Positions 22,801 through 36,317 of a stretch of DNA of 64,000 nucleotides are shown one piece after another. This stretch comes from Parus major. Lineage: Eukaryota; Chordata; Aves; Passeriformes; Paridae. The number at the start of each line of letters is the position of its first letter. Position 1 is the first letter of the stretch. Location of the stretch: positions 40,196,434 through 40,260,433 of the forward strand of contig NC_031773.1 of the NCBI RefSeq assembly GCF_001522545.3, in the 5' to 3' direction. The position numbers and the translations under genes are program-made. The notes under the pieces were generated by a model. It did no database searches. It saw only the letters and a list, made by a program, of their open reading frames with translations, and was not told where the DNA came from.

Positions 22801-25800
22801 AGTACAGAGAGACAATTTGTTTCATATGTTTTCCACAGCACACATATGAATTTCTTTGAATTCAGGGAATATTTTTTTTTGTTATTTTAGCAAGATTCCT
22901 GGGAATTGCATGGTATTTTTCTTTTTAATTGGCATTTCATTTCTAAATTTCTCACTTTTTATGGCAATTGAAAAGCTATTTCACATAACTTCATCATTTT
23001 ATTAGGTCACAAAAAATAGAGAAGGGTTAAGTACCAGGTTTTTCAGGCTTTTCTTTAATATATTCTCAATTGGTTTAGCAGAATGCTTTTGAGTTCTACT
23101 TTTATAGATTACATCTCCATTGCCTTACAAAAAACCTTCAAGATAAGAACAAGAATGGAGAAGTTGGTTCCTGATCAGTAAACATAAACTGGCAAAAAAT
23201 CAAATTGCATGATAATTCTATGGAGTATTTTATGCATAAATAAAAAAAAATCTACTAATTGTAAAGAACTGTATTTTTACTTTAATGCCATCAGTTTTAC
23301 TCCCTTTCTTGGCAAAATACATTCCTAATGTACTCATGCAATATTCTTGGATACATATGTGAAAAAAAAAGTAAGCATTTGTTAATGTGCTATGAATTTT
23401 TAAAAAGAGAAAAGCTACGGAAGAGAAAAAAAATCATGTAAAGTATATAATTTCCAATCTAATAAACCTCACTTTTTTCATTACAGATGACACAGATGAT
23501 CACCCTGGGACTAAAAGTCTGCTAGCTAGCATTTTATTAAGCTAGTTGGCTTCTTTGAACATTTCATCCAAACTGAAAGAAATACATGCTTCTCAGGGGG
23601 GTACAAAAACCAGCAGAAAACATCTGTGTTAACCATTTTAAATAAATTTTATGGTAATATATTTACACCCTTCCATACCTCTCCTGAAGCCTTTTTCTTT
23701 AGGGAAATGTATTATAAAGAAATGATAAGTGAATTTAGATTTTTAGATCATTTTAACTAGTTTTTTAATTGTAAAGTTTATATTTTCATGCTTCTAACTT
23801 TATTTGCCAATCATGGTCTCAATTTTTTCAGTCACATAAAGACTGCTGGAAGAAGGTATTCTCTTAGCAGATGAAAATTTAGAAAATTCTACAGACTTAA
23901 CAGGTTTTCTCTTCTCTATCTGTTGTGATAGTTTAATTGTGGATGAATAAATAAATTGCTTTTGCTAAAGAGAGGACACATTATAAAAAAATTATAAAAA
24001 AAATATAAATATATGTTATCCTTACACTGGTAAGAAATGTAATTTTTTTTTCCAATTTTAACTGACCAGATGGTAAGGCTCTGAACTGTATATTTGGATA
24101 CTTTTTATCCACCCCAGTTAGCTATGCTTAGACGAAAAACATTTTTGATGTCTTGCATGGAATTGGGTAAGGGGCAATTTACTTTCCTAGCTGTCCTTAT
24201 TTTACTACACTTCTGCTGAAAGATTTGATAGGGAGCTAATTCACTTCTGCCCATCCATGCCCATGGAATGTGAAGTGTCACAGCTCAGAAAGGAGCTGCC
24301 TGATGTGGACTGAACCCAGTTTATATGCAGGATGTTTGTTAACACTGTTCTTTCATATACGGTTAGCTATAATGAAAAGAATTTATTTTTAAAAAAATCT
24401 TTACTCTGACCTTAAATGGATGTTGTCTCTGACCTTAAATCAACAAAAAAAGTAATAACCTAAGCTCATTCAAAATGATAAAAATTAAAGCCCAAAAATT
24501 ATTCTAGTGAAGCACTCTCTTAGCCTTTCATTTTGACAATATTGTGTAGGCTGAAATCCACTAAATCTTTCCTTTGAAGAGGGGTATAATCTCAGGTATG
24601 AAATTCTCATCTGTACACAATGATGTCTCTGTTAACACCTTAAAGATATGTGTGACTCTTTTCTTTAATTATCTCTAAAAAAAAAGAAAAAAAAAGAAAA
24701 CCAGGATTTGATTGCTGAGAATCTTTCTATGTTTTATCACAGCTTTGAAGGCCATTCAGTTAAACAGCACAATTCAAGCACAATAGATTCTGAAGAAAGT
24801 TCTAAACTATAGTCACAACTAAGAGACTAGGAGTGAAACTCATGCAGTCAGGGAGGTTTGCCACTGTGGCTATCAGCATCACATAATCCAAATCCAATTC
24901 TGGTTGAGTGGAAAAAAAAAATGTGAAGGAAACGAAACAATTATGAAAAATGTTAGCATTTCAAAGTTGTGAGTGAACAGATGTTCTTGGGTCAGAAGAG
25001 ATTGTTCTACAAATTTGATTTGGTTGGTCTTAATTCAGGCATGATATTTCCTCTCTTCCCCACAACTAGTGAGTTTAGCTCTTTCACATATATTCTGAAA
25101 CTTTTGGACTCAATTCAGCTTAAGCTTTGGTTTGTGTACTGACAAGCTCAGCTATTTCATTAAATATAGGCTTCATAAAAGAAAATAATAATGTGATATC
25201 TAAGAGATGGCTATTGGAGAAATAAGATGGTCAGACTATGAGTTGCAAGGCGTCACTTAAACACGGAACAACAATTTGTTATTAGCAGACAAGAAGCAGA
25301 AAAATATTAAGAAATTCTTTTTCCTGTTCAATTTTCTATTCTTTTTGTGCTTCTCTTTTTTACCTTTGCCATTCTTAATTGCCATTTGTATCCCAGTATT
25401 TTCATATATTTGTGCAGCTAAAGAAAGGAAGTCCATCTTTGTCATATTTTGAAAATAAAATGCTGTTTTGGATGAGGAGCTTTGGTACAAGTAAAGTATT
25501 TTGAAGGCATCACAAAATTTTTGAGAGAAGGGTGCAATTTGACCAGCACTGATATCTTGTGGAATTCATGGCTCATGACAACTATGCAGAGCTGTGGCTG
25601 GACATATGTTCTATAAAAACGTCTATTAACTATGAGATACTGCATTGTACCACCTGTTTCCAGCTTACTCTGCAGCTATTAATGCAGAGTGAAGTTACCT
25701 TGGGGAAGGTGATTTAATTTACTTGACTCCACTCTTTGGATTTTGTGAACCCAATTTACACACAGACTAAAGTTAATAGGAATTTTGCCATAAGAGTAAG

Positions 25801-28800
25801 TGGCAAAATTTTAGTTAGTTAGCAAAGTTTTCACAACACTCCAATACACACCACAAGATACACTTTCAGCATAAATGATTCCTCTTTCTGCCAGTGAAAT
25901 GATCTTCCCACATTGGATTTCTTACCAGATTCATAAACCTTAAATCATCAATTTTTTTGTTTCCTTTTCCTTCTTAACTTCGTCTTTCCATGCAAATATA
26001 TGTAACACAAAAGTACATAAAGTGATCTTTTCAATCTTTTCCTAAAATGTCTGATTTGGGCCATTGCTGTCATGCATATGATTGCACAGCAAATCCCTAA
26101 ACCTGTTTTTGTTTAATTTTCCTCAGTTCCTCTGAAAACAGCTAGAAGTTTAAGTCTGTGCTTAGAATATAGCATAGCAAAATTTTGATGTGCAAATGGC
26201 AAAGAAACAAATCACAGACTTGGGCCAGTGTAACTCTGTAGCAGACTACAAGCAGACTCTTTTTTTTCTCTATGGAATTGACACATATACATGACATTTA
26301 TTATTTTATATTTTTTAATTTCTTTACTTTTTTCCCTAAGGAATTCATCTGAAAAAATTTAGACACATCTAAAAGTCTTAGCCATGAAAGACAAATACCA
26401 CTTTCTTCTTTGCATATATTACCTAGAATTTACTGTCTCTTAATCTTTGATCAGGGTGAAAATGGAATGAAATTGTCAAAATCTTCCCTCCCAGGACAGA
26501 AGTTAAAATGTAGAGGTAATTTATGACTTTTGTTTATGAGACTTTGCATAATTCTGACCTATGAAAAAATAGCATCAAAATATGTTTAAAATTTACACTG
26601 GAAAAATTTACTCAGGTTAACAATAATAACCAACTTATAAAGAGTGGGACTAATCACAGAAGTGGAATAATTTATGAAGGAATGTGATGAATTTTCTCTT
26701 ACTGCTGTTCTTGAGAGAAATTAAATGTTGTTTGAATGAACATGGCCATTTTTTGTGGAGAACACAGCCTTATATAACTTTTTTCTTCAATCGGACATCC
26801 TTGTCACATTATGTGATAGGTCAAACCAAATTATCATAAAAGTTCTGCTTTATTTCTAAATCTGGGAATGATGCCACAAATAAAAATATTCTACCAATAA
26901 ACTACTACATTCCTTAGGAATTTATAGTCCACTAAATTCTGAGCATGTAATATAAGCAGACTAGTTACGCACAAAACTCAGGTACACTTGAGCTCTCTCC
27001 TTTTCAGGGATACTGACAGCAGCATCCTAAAAGCATATTCTTTGGTTAAATATGCATCCATTTTGTACTTTTAATTGTATAGAAATTTATACTAATTAAT
27101 ATTAATTTGTCTTCTTTTGTCTTTCTTTGTAATGAAAAAAATTCCTACTGCTCTCCAAGAGTGTGTCTACATGGAAGAGAACTAATTTAATATAGTAAAA
27201 ATTCACTTCTATTCAGATGTCTTAAATGTTACTATTTTGATTATGGATCCTCAGCTCTTTTCTCTGTTGTGTATAGTTTTCAGCCACAGATTTCTAGGAA
27301 AATTTGTAAGCAGCTTTAATTCATAATCATAAAGGTTTTTTTAAAAGAAAATAATTTAAATATGAAACATTTGAAGTGGCTTGTGATGTGAAAGGGAAAA
27401 TTTTGAAGAAAACGTTAATGTCACTTCTATCTCCATGTGCACCTCATTGAAAAATTGAGAAGTAAAAAATTAGTTAGCCAAAAATAATTAAGTTACTGAA
27501 TTTGATGAGATCTATGACCAGTATCCATGTATCTTGACCTTGCCATTTTTGTGTATTGTATGAAAAGATGTATGAACTTGCTGCATTCCTCAAAGTACAA
27601 ATAGGTGATGTAAGAGCACACAATTAAAGAGTACAGACCAAAGGAGAGGAGGGGTTGCTTTCATGTTTTGGATATAACATTGCTATCTGTGGTAACACTC
27701 TTACTATACAAATTCAGCTGCTCTTGAATTCAATGTCTTATTCACCATTTCTGTGTTTCACTTACACATGCAACTTGTCTTTTAAATAAGAAATGGTTGC
27801 AAACATAAATCCACCCAGCTTCACTAACATCCCTGAAAGAACATGATGAATGCCCAAGGAATTTCAGCACTTAGTATATTCTTTAATATTGACAAGAAGG
27901 TGATGCTCACTCCATGGAGAAATAATATACATAGAGCTGTAATTTATGAAATATTTAATTCTAAATCCAAGCAAGTTTCCTAATGTTAAGTTTTTCTCAA
28001 AAGACTACCAACAAAACCCAAGATTATTGACTGTGTCAGGTTTTTCAGAAATAAAGTACTGATTTTATTAAAATGAAACATTTCTAGTGATTTTTGGTGG
28101 CCTATATTTAAACTGCCTTACTGCTATTTGTTTCATAATTTTGGGGGGTTGCTTCCATAAGGGTACTTCTGTGTCCTGTTATCAGTAACTAATATGACTA
28201 GAATCTGGGTCAAATTATAAATAAAATTGATACTTTTAAATATTTTCAAATTACTGTAGCTGAATTAGACATGTAAGAGATATTAGACATTGCATAACTT
28301 TTCATAGTCAATAGGGTCAAAATCCAGCTCCAGTGTCAAACTTTGCATATGAGGGTTTCATTTTGTGGGTGCTTGTATTATACTATTCTTCTATTTTTCG
28401 AGTAAAAGAGGAAAGAGTGTGCTTGATAAGAATTTAGGAGCTATTTATAAGAAATCTTGAATTACTGAATTATATCTCAATTCCATAACACCTCTGAAAT
28501 CTATAAATATAACCAGTGCTACCTCCCAGGTTTTTTCTACTGTAAGTTTTGTACTGAAAGCTTTTCTATCATAAGTCTATAGTAATATTTTCTTAAATAT
28601 ATATGGAAGTTAATTCCAAATCATGGCATTTGAGAAAAAGTCCACTTATAGGTCTGTAAATAGCTTACACTGGTTTTATAGAAGGGGGTACTATAATTTA
28701 GATTTTTCTTATGAAATAGCCAGTTACTACTTTTTTTACCTTTAAAAATATATATATATATATATACATATATTAATTTGTTAAAATATAACCACAAGCA

Positions 28801-31115
28801 AAGATACATACATAAATCTATATATGTATTTGAATTTTTTGTTGAAGAACTGTATATCACTCGAAAAACTTTATTTTATTGAAAGCTTTCCTCCCAGTAC
28901 TGACACGACAGAGCAAAAGAGAAACATCATTTGGTTGTATCCTCAGGGACTGTTATCTGTTTAAGGCTTCATAACACAGGAAAATTCCTGAGTAAGCATG
29001 GCAAAATATATTGGTTTTAATCTCCCAGACACCTCTAAAGCTATATAAAAGGATTATTATTTTATAAGCTTCTTTTAATACTGTATCAATATTGATCTTA
29101 TCATGTAATTATAGAAGATTCCCCTACCCTGCTTTACTGGAATGGAATGGAACTTCTTCAGAATTATATATAAGTAGTTAAAAATTTGTTTCACCAGAAC
29201 TGAGTGTGCCAGAATAAACCATGAACTCATATTTTTTTCAGCTCTAAGCTTTTCATGTCCTCCAACTGTAGTCATAATGAAAATCTAATTTATTTTCTGC
29301 AAGTGTAAAGTGAGGACCAGGGTCAATAAAATTGCTTTCCAACATAGTCACAGATACTGGATAAAAACAGGCAAAAGGATTTGAATGATTATATTTGAAT
29401 TTAATTACTATTTGGCAGCCCAGCTACCTCTCTGATGGCTAGTACATGGATAATGTCAGATCTCCACTTCCAGAATGGGAAATTGGTTCAGTGGAAGTGA
29501 TCTTCTATCTTTCTAAGTCAAAGGCCATGGCATAGAGCTGAAATGTAGTCAAACCTGCATCTTTCTGGAAATCTGCCATCCTGTTCTCATCTGTTACCAA
29601 AAGTTACCATCCTCCTCCTGCTGCTGGATTGTAACATTTTAGAATAGTATTCCACACAACCACGGACTGGAGTGCACATCCTAGGTGGGTAAGAAAAAAA
29701 TGCTATATTATATGGTAATGTGAAAAATTGAGTAAGAACACCAAGAGTAAAATAGGGGGATTTCATGACAATTCTCGTTTCCCAGAGCTTTGCCGGAAGA
29801 CAAAAATGTCAGAAATATCAGCCTGTCAATGACAAAAATAGGAGGAAAAAGATCTAAAGGAAAAGCATGTCTTCAAAATTTAGCCTCTTATGAAGCATAG
29901 AGGTCAGTGCCCAGGACCACACAAATTGTTTTGTGGGCTTCACTAGTATTAGGTAGTGTTCCTCAGCTTCAGGAAGCCCTGAAGCTTCCTGTGTACAAAA
30001 CACACACACAGATACACACAACCACAAATTTCAGGAAGAATCTATTAAAAAATAACCATTATATTCTGATATCAGATAAAGTTTATATCTGCAACTAAAT
30101 TAACAGAATCCTTGCAAAATATGTATTAAACATTATAACAATACAGTTCTACACAAATAAATGAGAGGGCTGTGAGATGTTCATGCTAATCTCTTCAAAC
30201 TGATAAAAAACTATTTTACATTGTCATGTGTTTGTCTTAGGTAAAAGAAGAAACCAAAATAAATCACACAGCAGTTTTGTTCAGAAAATAATTTAGTTTA
30301 GTTTAGAATAAATTCATAGATAACTTTTGCAGTACACTTTATGTTCTGTTATCCCATATTAATGGAGAAGATACTGAGTTTACAGTAATTGCAGTCATGG
30401 AAGTGTCAGACTTTTCAGGTTTTGATTATTGATAGCAAAAGAAGAGAGTTTTTCCCCTTGCAAATACTAATTTCCCTGCATATTGCAGAAGAATCAAATT
30501 TCTTGTATTTTTTGAGAGACTAATTTTTTGACCAATACTTTGCTTGGTTTTTCACATTCTACCAATTGCTACAATTAATGTTCCATCATTCTACGAGGTG
30601 TTCAAGTATGTACTATATATTTACATGTCAAGGTAATTTTTAACTCATGTTGTCAAGTCAGTGTACTGGTCCTGTACTAATATGTATTTTCTGCTGGAGT
30701 AATTTCAAAAGAAAATGCAGTCATTTCATTCTTCAGTACAAATGATCAGAATTTTAAACTCTGAGAGAAACACTGACTCCTAAATGCTGATGGCATTTCA
30801 GTGATTTCCATTATTAAGTATAAAACTCATCAAATATTTTAAGAGTGCTAAGTAAAACCATTAAAATTAGAAAATTATTAAAGTAAGGTTATTTGTGCAA
30901 CTTAATACCCATGGATCCTTTGTGCATGCACATTTACAGACAAGCTGTGATTACACAATGTGTTCATTATATTGACTTTATTTTTCTTCTTTGTATGTCA
31001 TATGTCTATATAACATTCATAACACTGGACAGGCACTCATATGGTTAGTTCCAAAAAAACTAAGAGAAATGTAAACTCAGACTTTCATATAAGCAGCTGA
31101 AATGACCTAAAATAT
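22801..31115. other. Non-coding sequence, no gene seen
   Basis: More than 8 kb of AT-rich sequence. It includes A-rich low complexity at about 24676-24702, a (TA)n microsatellite at about 28747-28766 and a short CA-type tract at about 30001-30022. Frames at 25257-25490, 25442-25645, 28621-28860, 29075-29275 and 29907-30098 have lysine-, asparagine- or tyrosine-rich chance composition. No recognisable repeat family or RNA gene. Confidence 0.55.
28747..28766. repeat. (TA)n microsatellite
   Basis: About ten uninterrupted TA dinucleotides followed by CATATATTA. It is likely to be length-variable between individuals. Confidence 0.85.
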
Positions 31116-31409
31116 TATTGTCAGCTGCTCCTCACAGGGGCACCAATTGACTGAGGACACACAACTGACATCGAGAACAGTTTCAAGAATCAGCACTTCA
31201 TTATTCCCTAGTACAACCTTTTATACCTCTGTTCTTACATGCATAACACCTGCATTCCCTTTTACTCTTTCGTGATTGGTCAATACACATCAGCATTCCA
31301 CACTTCTTCTCCTTCAATGCTGGTCACCTGTCTTACACAGCTGAACTTATCAGGGGCGAGATAGTTCCTGCAGCACTATCTCTATTTTCTTACAATCTAT
31401 TCTGCCACA
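31116..31409 (-). mobile_element. Solo LTR of an ERVK-like (betaretrovirus-like) endogenous retrovirus
   Basis: In minus-strand sense the LTR begins TGTGGCAGAATAGATTG at 31409. It carries a CCAAT box (ATTGACCAATC, about 31272-31282), a TATA box (TATAAAAGG, 31217-31225) about 55 bases further on, and then an AATAAT-type signal near 31192. It ends GCAGCTGACA at 31119 or, with three more bases, at 31116. The six bases AAATAT occur at 31110-31115 and again at 31410-31415, which fits the 6-bp duplication of ERVK-like elements if the LTR spans 31116-31409. If the canonical CA end at 31119 is used, the left copy is three bases away. The short length of about 290 bp and the compact U3-R-U5 layout fit this class. 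No internal proviral sequence is adjacent. Confidence 0.85.
31217..31225 (-). promoter_or_regulatory. LTR TATA box (TATAAAAGG)
   Basis: On the minus strand a canonical TATA box follows a CCAAT box about 50-55 bases upstream. Both are intact, so this LTR keeps the core elements of a promoter directed toward lower coordinates. Confidence 0.65.
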
Positions 31410-34400
31410 AAATATCTTCAAACATAAGCTTCATCCCTTAACTGTAGCTATAATTTCTATGAAGATGTGAAAATGTCATGTGTGAAATAAACAAATGTAG
31501 AAAATCTACTGGAAACATCAATAAAAAGATCCATGATTACTGACTAAAAGAACCCCTGATTATTGTTTAAATTCCAGTTGCAAATATGCTGTAAGTAATA
31601 ATAAAGCACAAAAAAGCGAGTGGGAAAAAAGTTTAACTTAAGCAGTACTAAAAAAAAACAATTCCGTTTGCTTCAAGTGAAAAATTATACAAAACCACAA
31701 CATGTTGCATGATCCAAACATTTCCTTTCTACCTTCTCTAGATTTCTTGAGTTTGGAAAAAATGACATCTAACATCAAACTCAAAGAGGACACATTTGTG
31801 AAAATCAGTTTGCAGCTGGTACCTAGCTGAAGGAGGAACACATTCTAGGAAAGGACTGCACTTTGCAGTTCTTTATCATTACTCAGGAAATAGGCAGTTC
31901 ACTTGGTTAGGGAGCCTATTGAGGACATTTTCATTTGTTCTGAGCAGCTCTGTATAAAACTAAATTACAGAAACCTGTCTGCTGTGCTGATGTGCAGAAG
32001 AAAGTCAAGAGTCAATATAGTTCTTTTTCAGTCCCAAGCTTGACCAGATGAGATGCTGAAGACAGTGGAGGTAGATGTGTGTTGGAAATTTGAATTTCAT
32101 AAACTGTTGTTCTCAACCAAAGAATTTTTTTTAATTGGAAAAATCTATATTTATGATTCTTATACTAGTCTTTGTTTCATTCCAAAAAAACTATAATCTA
32201 TAGTACATATATATTATAATATCCCTATATTCCCCTCTGTTTCATTTTCTGTTATTTTCTTTAAACATATTCTAGAAGTTGCAAATACTTGTTTCTCTAC
32301 AATATATTTTTCTTCTGATGGAATCTAGGTGCTTGAGAAATGAATTCTCAGCAAAGGTGTCTGTTTAGGAGCAGAGTGAAAAGCAATTTCCAGCATATGC
32401 AAGCACCTCAAAAGAGGAGAGTGACTTTCAAGGTAATCTTTTATGCAGTCTCCAAATCTCATCCCCCTTATATATTTATCTGCAAGTTAGGATTAATGAA
32501 AAGGAGTTTGAGCAGCAGGATTTTCCTGACATAATTAATCTGGGATTTTTTTGGTTGATGATGAAAATGTGTGCATAGAAGCATACTGGAACTGCCTATG
32601 AGGTACTACCTTACTCCTAAGCCTTCAAAAGTTGCTTTTCAAATACTGATCTTCTTGTGGTTACACATAAAATGTGATTTAAAATTATTTTTTCAAAATA
32701 TTTAAAATGTAAACTAGTGGATCATTTTTTTCCTTCCAGAAAGTTTTAAGGCAAGTCACAGAAATTGTCACATGCTGTCCCTTTACATAAGTAAAAAATC
32801 TGCAGGCTTTCCTGCTTTCTTTTTCTGTATGAATTACAGTTCACAGATTGAATCCCACACTATAGAGATAGGAACAATGACACAAGCAATCCACTGTTAA
32901 CCATCTCTCAAACGTTAGTCCTTTAAAAATGTAAATTTCTCATCTAATTAGTCAGCTTAGTCTATTTCCATGGAGAGTTTATATTACAGACTCACAGAAG
33001 GTGTGCCTAGCTCTCGACATCAAGTTAACATACAGCAGAGCTAATGAACCCTTGATTTCTGTAGATCTACAGTCTTCTACTAACACTCTTTGCTAATTTA
33101 CCAGTACCTGGAGTTAGTAGGTAAAATATCTCTGGGATTACATCATCTTGGCATTCAGTGGAGACCATTTATAACAAAACAATTGTAATGAATTAGCAGG
33201 AAAGGAATCAAGAATAAGATAAATACAGGAAATAACTGTGTCAATCTTTGTTTTACTCATATCTTAAACACTCTGTGCAGTTCTAGTCCCTTTTATTTCA
33301 AAAAGCTAAAATGGCACTCAAAAAGACCTAGATAGCATCACTGCAAATGATGAAAGGTGTGAAAAGGCTTCTGACAATGAAAATGTAAGCTAGAATTCTT
33401 CAGATTGTCAAAGACAGAACAAGAGACAGCCATTTTAACTTATATTATTCTGTCATTCTAAAACATGAAAGAATAATTCTCAGTGGGGGTAATAGCTTCA
33501 ATGTTTCTTCTTTCTCCAAGATGACCATTTTTCCAGGAATTTGTAAAGCCTTCAAAGAGTCAAAAGTATTTCACTACACCTACTTTTCCACACATCAGTG
33601 AAATTTTGGCTGAAATTTGTATAAGTATAGTTGATACAACTCACAGATGGACAGATGTATGGCAGCATTTAAATGAAACAGGGCAGTAAGAGATTTTTAT
33701 ACTTCGACTAAAATCTACTTGTGAAATAATAAAAATGCTGAAAAGCCAATGTCACCCTGGTGAGCCTATGGAGGGAAGAGCTGTTTAGAAACTGACAAAA
33801 TCCTCTGCCACAGCACTGTAGATTATCATGGTTCTATAATGAGTAAATATTTTAAAATTCTCTGCATGCATTTCTTTCCTTACATTTCTAAAGTCAGCAA
33901 TTCAGTTTGTGTAAGAAGGATGAGAGAATTAGGTTAACTCCAGAATTATTTCCTGCTGGTTAGATTAACTTAATTCATTTCAGACAGATGCTTTAGATGC
34001 TGATTTTCTTGCCTGACTAGGAATGTGAGTTCAATGACTTAAAGACACAGCTAGGTAAATATAGTTTTTATCTTGCCTCATCAACAGCTACTCTATTCCC
34101 AGGCTTCTTAATATAAAATCTCTTGACTCCAGTACTCTTTTCCCTTGAGGCAGTGTGGCAGTGTCTCTTTTTCTTGGAAACATTTATTCTCTAAAAAATT
34201 GAAGTCTCCTGTTTTAGTTTCCAAAATATTTACATCTCTATTTCTTTCACATTTGCCTGTTATCTAAGGTTTTTCATGCCACTTTTATTTAAGCTACTTA
34301 AGCTTCTTATCTCATCATGTGGTGTTCAAATCTTTCATTGTTAAGAGGTGGTAGTGAACTGACAATTCTGGGTACATCTGCAGGGACTTTGGGGGATTGG

Positions 34401-34704
34401 GATGTGTCAAGTTTTTTTGTCCTTTTGAATGAATCGTATTCCCCAAAGCTCTAATAAAACCTTCAGTATCTCATCTCTCTCACTGCCTCTGATTAAGAGC
34501 TATAAACACCTACTATGGCAGCTTGAGTGTTTTAATAATATATTAGAAATGAAAAGAAATGTAAAATCTGTTCTTTAAGAGCTTTAGAATTGTAAAAATA
34601 TTCTCCATGGGAAAAAAAACTCATATTTTTTAAAATATCCATGCAGGCTTTGTATCAATACTATAATGTCTTCTTTGCATCACTCTTTAAAGAATGATCA
34701 TCCT
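31410..34704. other. Non-coding sequence, no gene seen
   Basis: AT-rich sequence. The segment at about 32990-33200 is repeat-free and somewhat motif-dense (GCTAATTTACC, TAATGAATTAGC) and may be a weakly conserved element. Frames at 31638-31841 and 32340-32534 have no recognisable domain. No mobile element seen until the CR1 fragment at 34705. Confidence 0.5.
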
Positions 34705-35396
34705 TAGGGCAACTAGTCCCTGAGCCTGTAGACAGGGACCTCCCCTGTAATCCAGGAGGAAGTAGTTAATGACCTCCTGAGCCACCTATACACTCACAAA
34801 CATAAGGGGTCGGATGAAATTCAGTGAGGATACAGAACAAAGTGGAGGAATAGCTCTCCAAGCCACTCTCTATCATTTATCGTCAGTCCTGGTTAAATGG
34901 CGATGCCCCAGATGACTGGAGGCTGGACAATGTGACATCCATCCACAAAGTGGGTCACAAGGAGGATCTGGAGAACTACAGGACTGTCAGAGCCAAGGAA
35001 CATTATGAAACAGATCATCCTGAGAGCAATTGCACGGCATGTATGGAACAAACAGGGGATCAGACCCAGCCAGCATGGATTTAGGAAAGGCAGGTCCTTC
35101 TTGATCAACCTTCTCCTTCTATAACCTGGTGACCCACCTGATGGATGAGGAAAAGTCTGTGGATGTTGTCTGCCAGGACAGTAAAGCCTTGACACACTCT
35201 CACAGAATTCTCCTGGAGAAGCTGGCAGCTCATGGCTTGGACAGGTGAAACCTTGCTGGATTAAAGCTGTCTGGATGAGCAGACCCAGACAGTGGCAGTG
35301 AATGGTTGTGCATCCATTTAGTGGACAATCACTGGTGGGATTCCTGAAGGCTCAGTATTTGGGTCAGCCCTCTTTAATTTATTTGCTGATGATCTG
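34705..35396 (+). mobile_element. CR1 LINE fragment, central reverse-transcriptase part of ORF2
   Basis: This + oriented CR1 piece covers the fingers and palm part of the reverse transcriptase. Near 34915-34990 it reads GACTGGAGGCTGGACAATGTG and continues along the family's region ahead of the catalytic core. At about 35071-35112 the in-frame peptide QHGFRKGRSFLINL is the conserved CR1 RT motif, and the stretch at 35120-35200 corresponds to the segment before the first catalytic aspartate, with frameshifts. The copy stops at about 35396 in codons for FADD, the catalytic box, apparently after a small deletion. It lacks both the 5' end and the 3' terminus. Minus-strand frame 34893-35195 is its shadow. 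Confidence 0.9.
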
Positions 35397-35399
35397 CCC

Positions 35400-35832
35400 C
35401 TTATTCCTCCTTACCTAGGAGGAGGTTGGGTGTGCACAAGGAGTTGTGAGGGAATGCAATTGGGAAAGTTGGCCCCAACAGACCGAAGTGGTATCCCAGA
35501 CTGTGTGACATCATGCTCAGCATAAAAAGTGCAGGGAAGAGGAAGGAAGGCAGATATTGGGTGTGATGGCATTTGTCTTCCCAAGGTGTGATGGGGCCCT
35601 GCTCTCCTGGAGATGGCTAAACACCTGCCTGCCCATGACAAGAGGTGAAGGAATTCCTTGTCTTGCTTTACGTGTGTGTGTGTAGCTTCTGTTTTCACTA
35701 ATAATCTGTCTTTATCTCAACCCAACAGTTTTCCATGCTTTAATCCTTCCAGTTCTCTCCTTGATCATTCTGGTGGAGGAGTGGTGAGAGGTTGTGTGAG
35801 ATTTGGTTACTGGCTGGTGCTAAACCACAACA
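35400..35832 (+). mobile_element. ERVL-like LTR, truncated at 5' side, with 3' end
   Basis: Plus-strand blocks match, from memory, a common songbird ERVL LTR: GGAGGTTGGGTGTGCACAAG near 35421, CATCATGCTCAGCATAAAA near 35509, the GGAGATGGCTAAACACCTGC block near 35609, a CTTTATCTCAACCCAACAG stretch near 35711 and the terminal GCTAAACCACAACA ending at 35832. The polyadenylation signal is a variant AATAAT at 35700-35705. The start merges with the preceding CR1 fragment with no clear TG end, so the 5' side is truncated or the junction is rearranged. No retroviral genes adjoin. The minus-strand frame 35411-35698 is a shadow of this LTR. Confidence 0.88.
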
Positions 35833-36249
35833 CATAATTAGTCATCATGATCATTTTTAAAATTCATTGAATTACATTAGCAATATAATACGTAATTTTT
35901 TGGTCTGCACTCTGCTTGAAACTATACGGATGACAAAGAGATAACTTTTGCTCTTTAACCAGGACTTATCAAAGTTAAACAAATTTCAAGTCTAAATAAT
36001 CCACAAAAGGAAATTGGTTGGCAATGTGAGCAGGAAAAAGAGGTAGAGATCTTCTGCATTTGCTTTAAAATTCATAATCAATTTTTCAAAACACCGCATA
36101 GTCTGACAATATTAATTCTAGAATTAGCATTAAATTTTACATTAAAATTACCTCTAAAGGGAGAATAAAAACTGTAATTCCTCCTATCTGGGGTTAAATC
36201 ATTACTCAAGTAACTCCCTCCTACAGGTATGCTACAAAAATGCACATAT
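35833..36249. other. Non-coding sequence before the assembly gap
   Basis: AT-rich sequence with no recognised feature. CR1 sequence does not resume after the LTR, so the LTR does not simply interrupt a longer CR1 copy. Confidence 0.6.
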
Positions 36250-36317
36250 NNNNNNNNNNNNNNNNNNNNNNNNNNNNNNNNNNNNNNNNNNNNNNNNNNN
36301 NNNNNNNNNNNNNNNNN
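36250..36317. other. Assembly gap (68 N)
   Basis: Sixty-eight undetermined bases, between ATGCACATAT and TTTTCCTCCC. The true length may differ. The stretch of X in the minus-strand frame 36221-36481 comes from this gap and the frame should be ignored. Confidence 0.99.

Noticed and set aside
24390..24442. Repeated TCTGACCTTAAAT, 30 bases apart
   Set aside because: A short, two-copy repeat that probably arose by local duplication; too little to call a feature.
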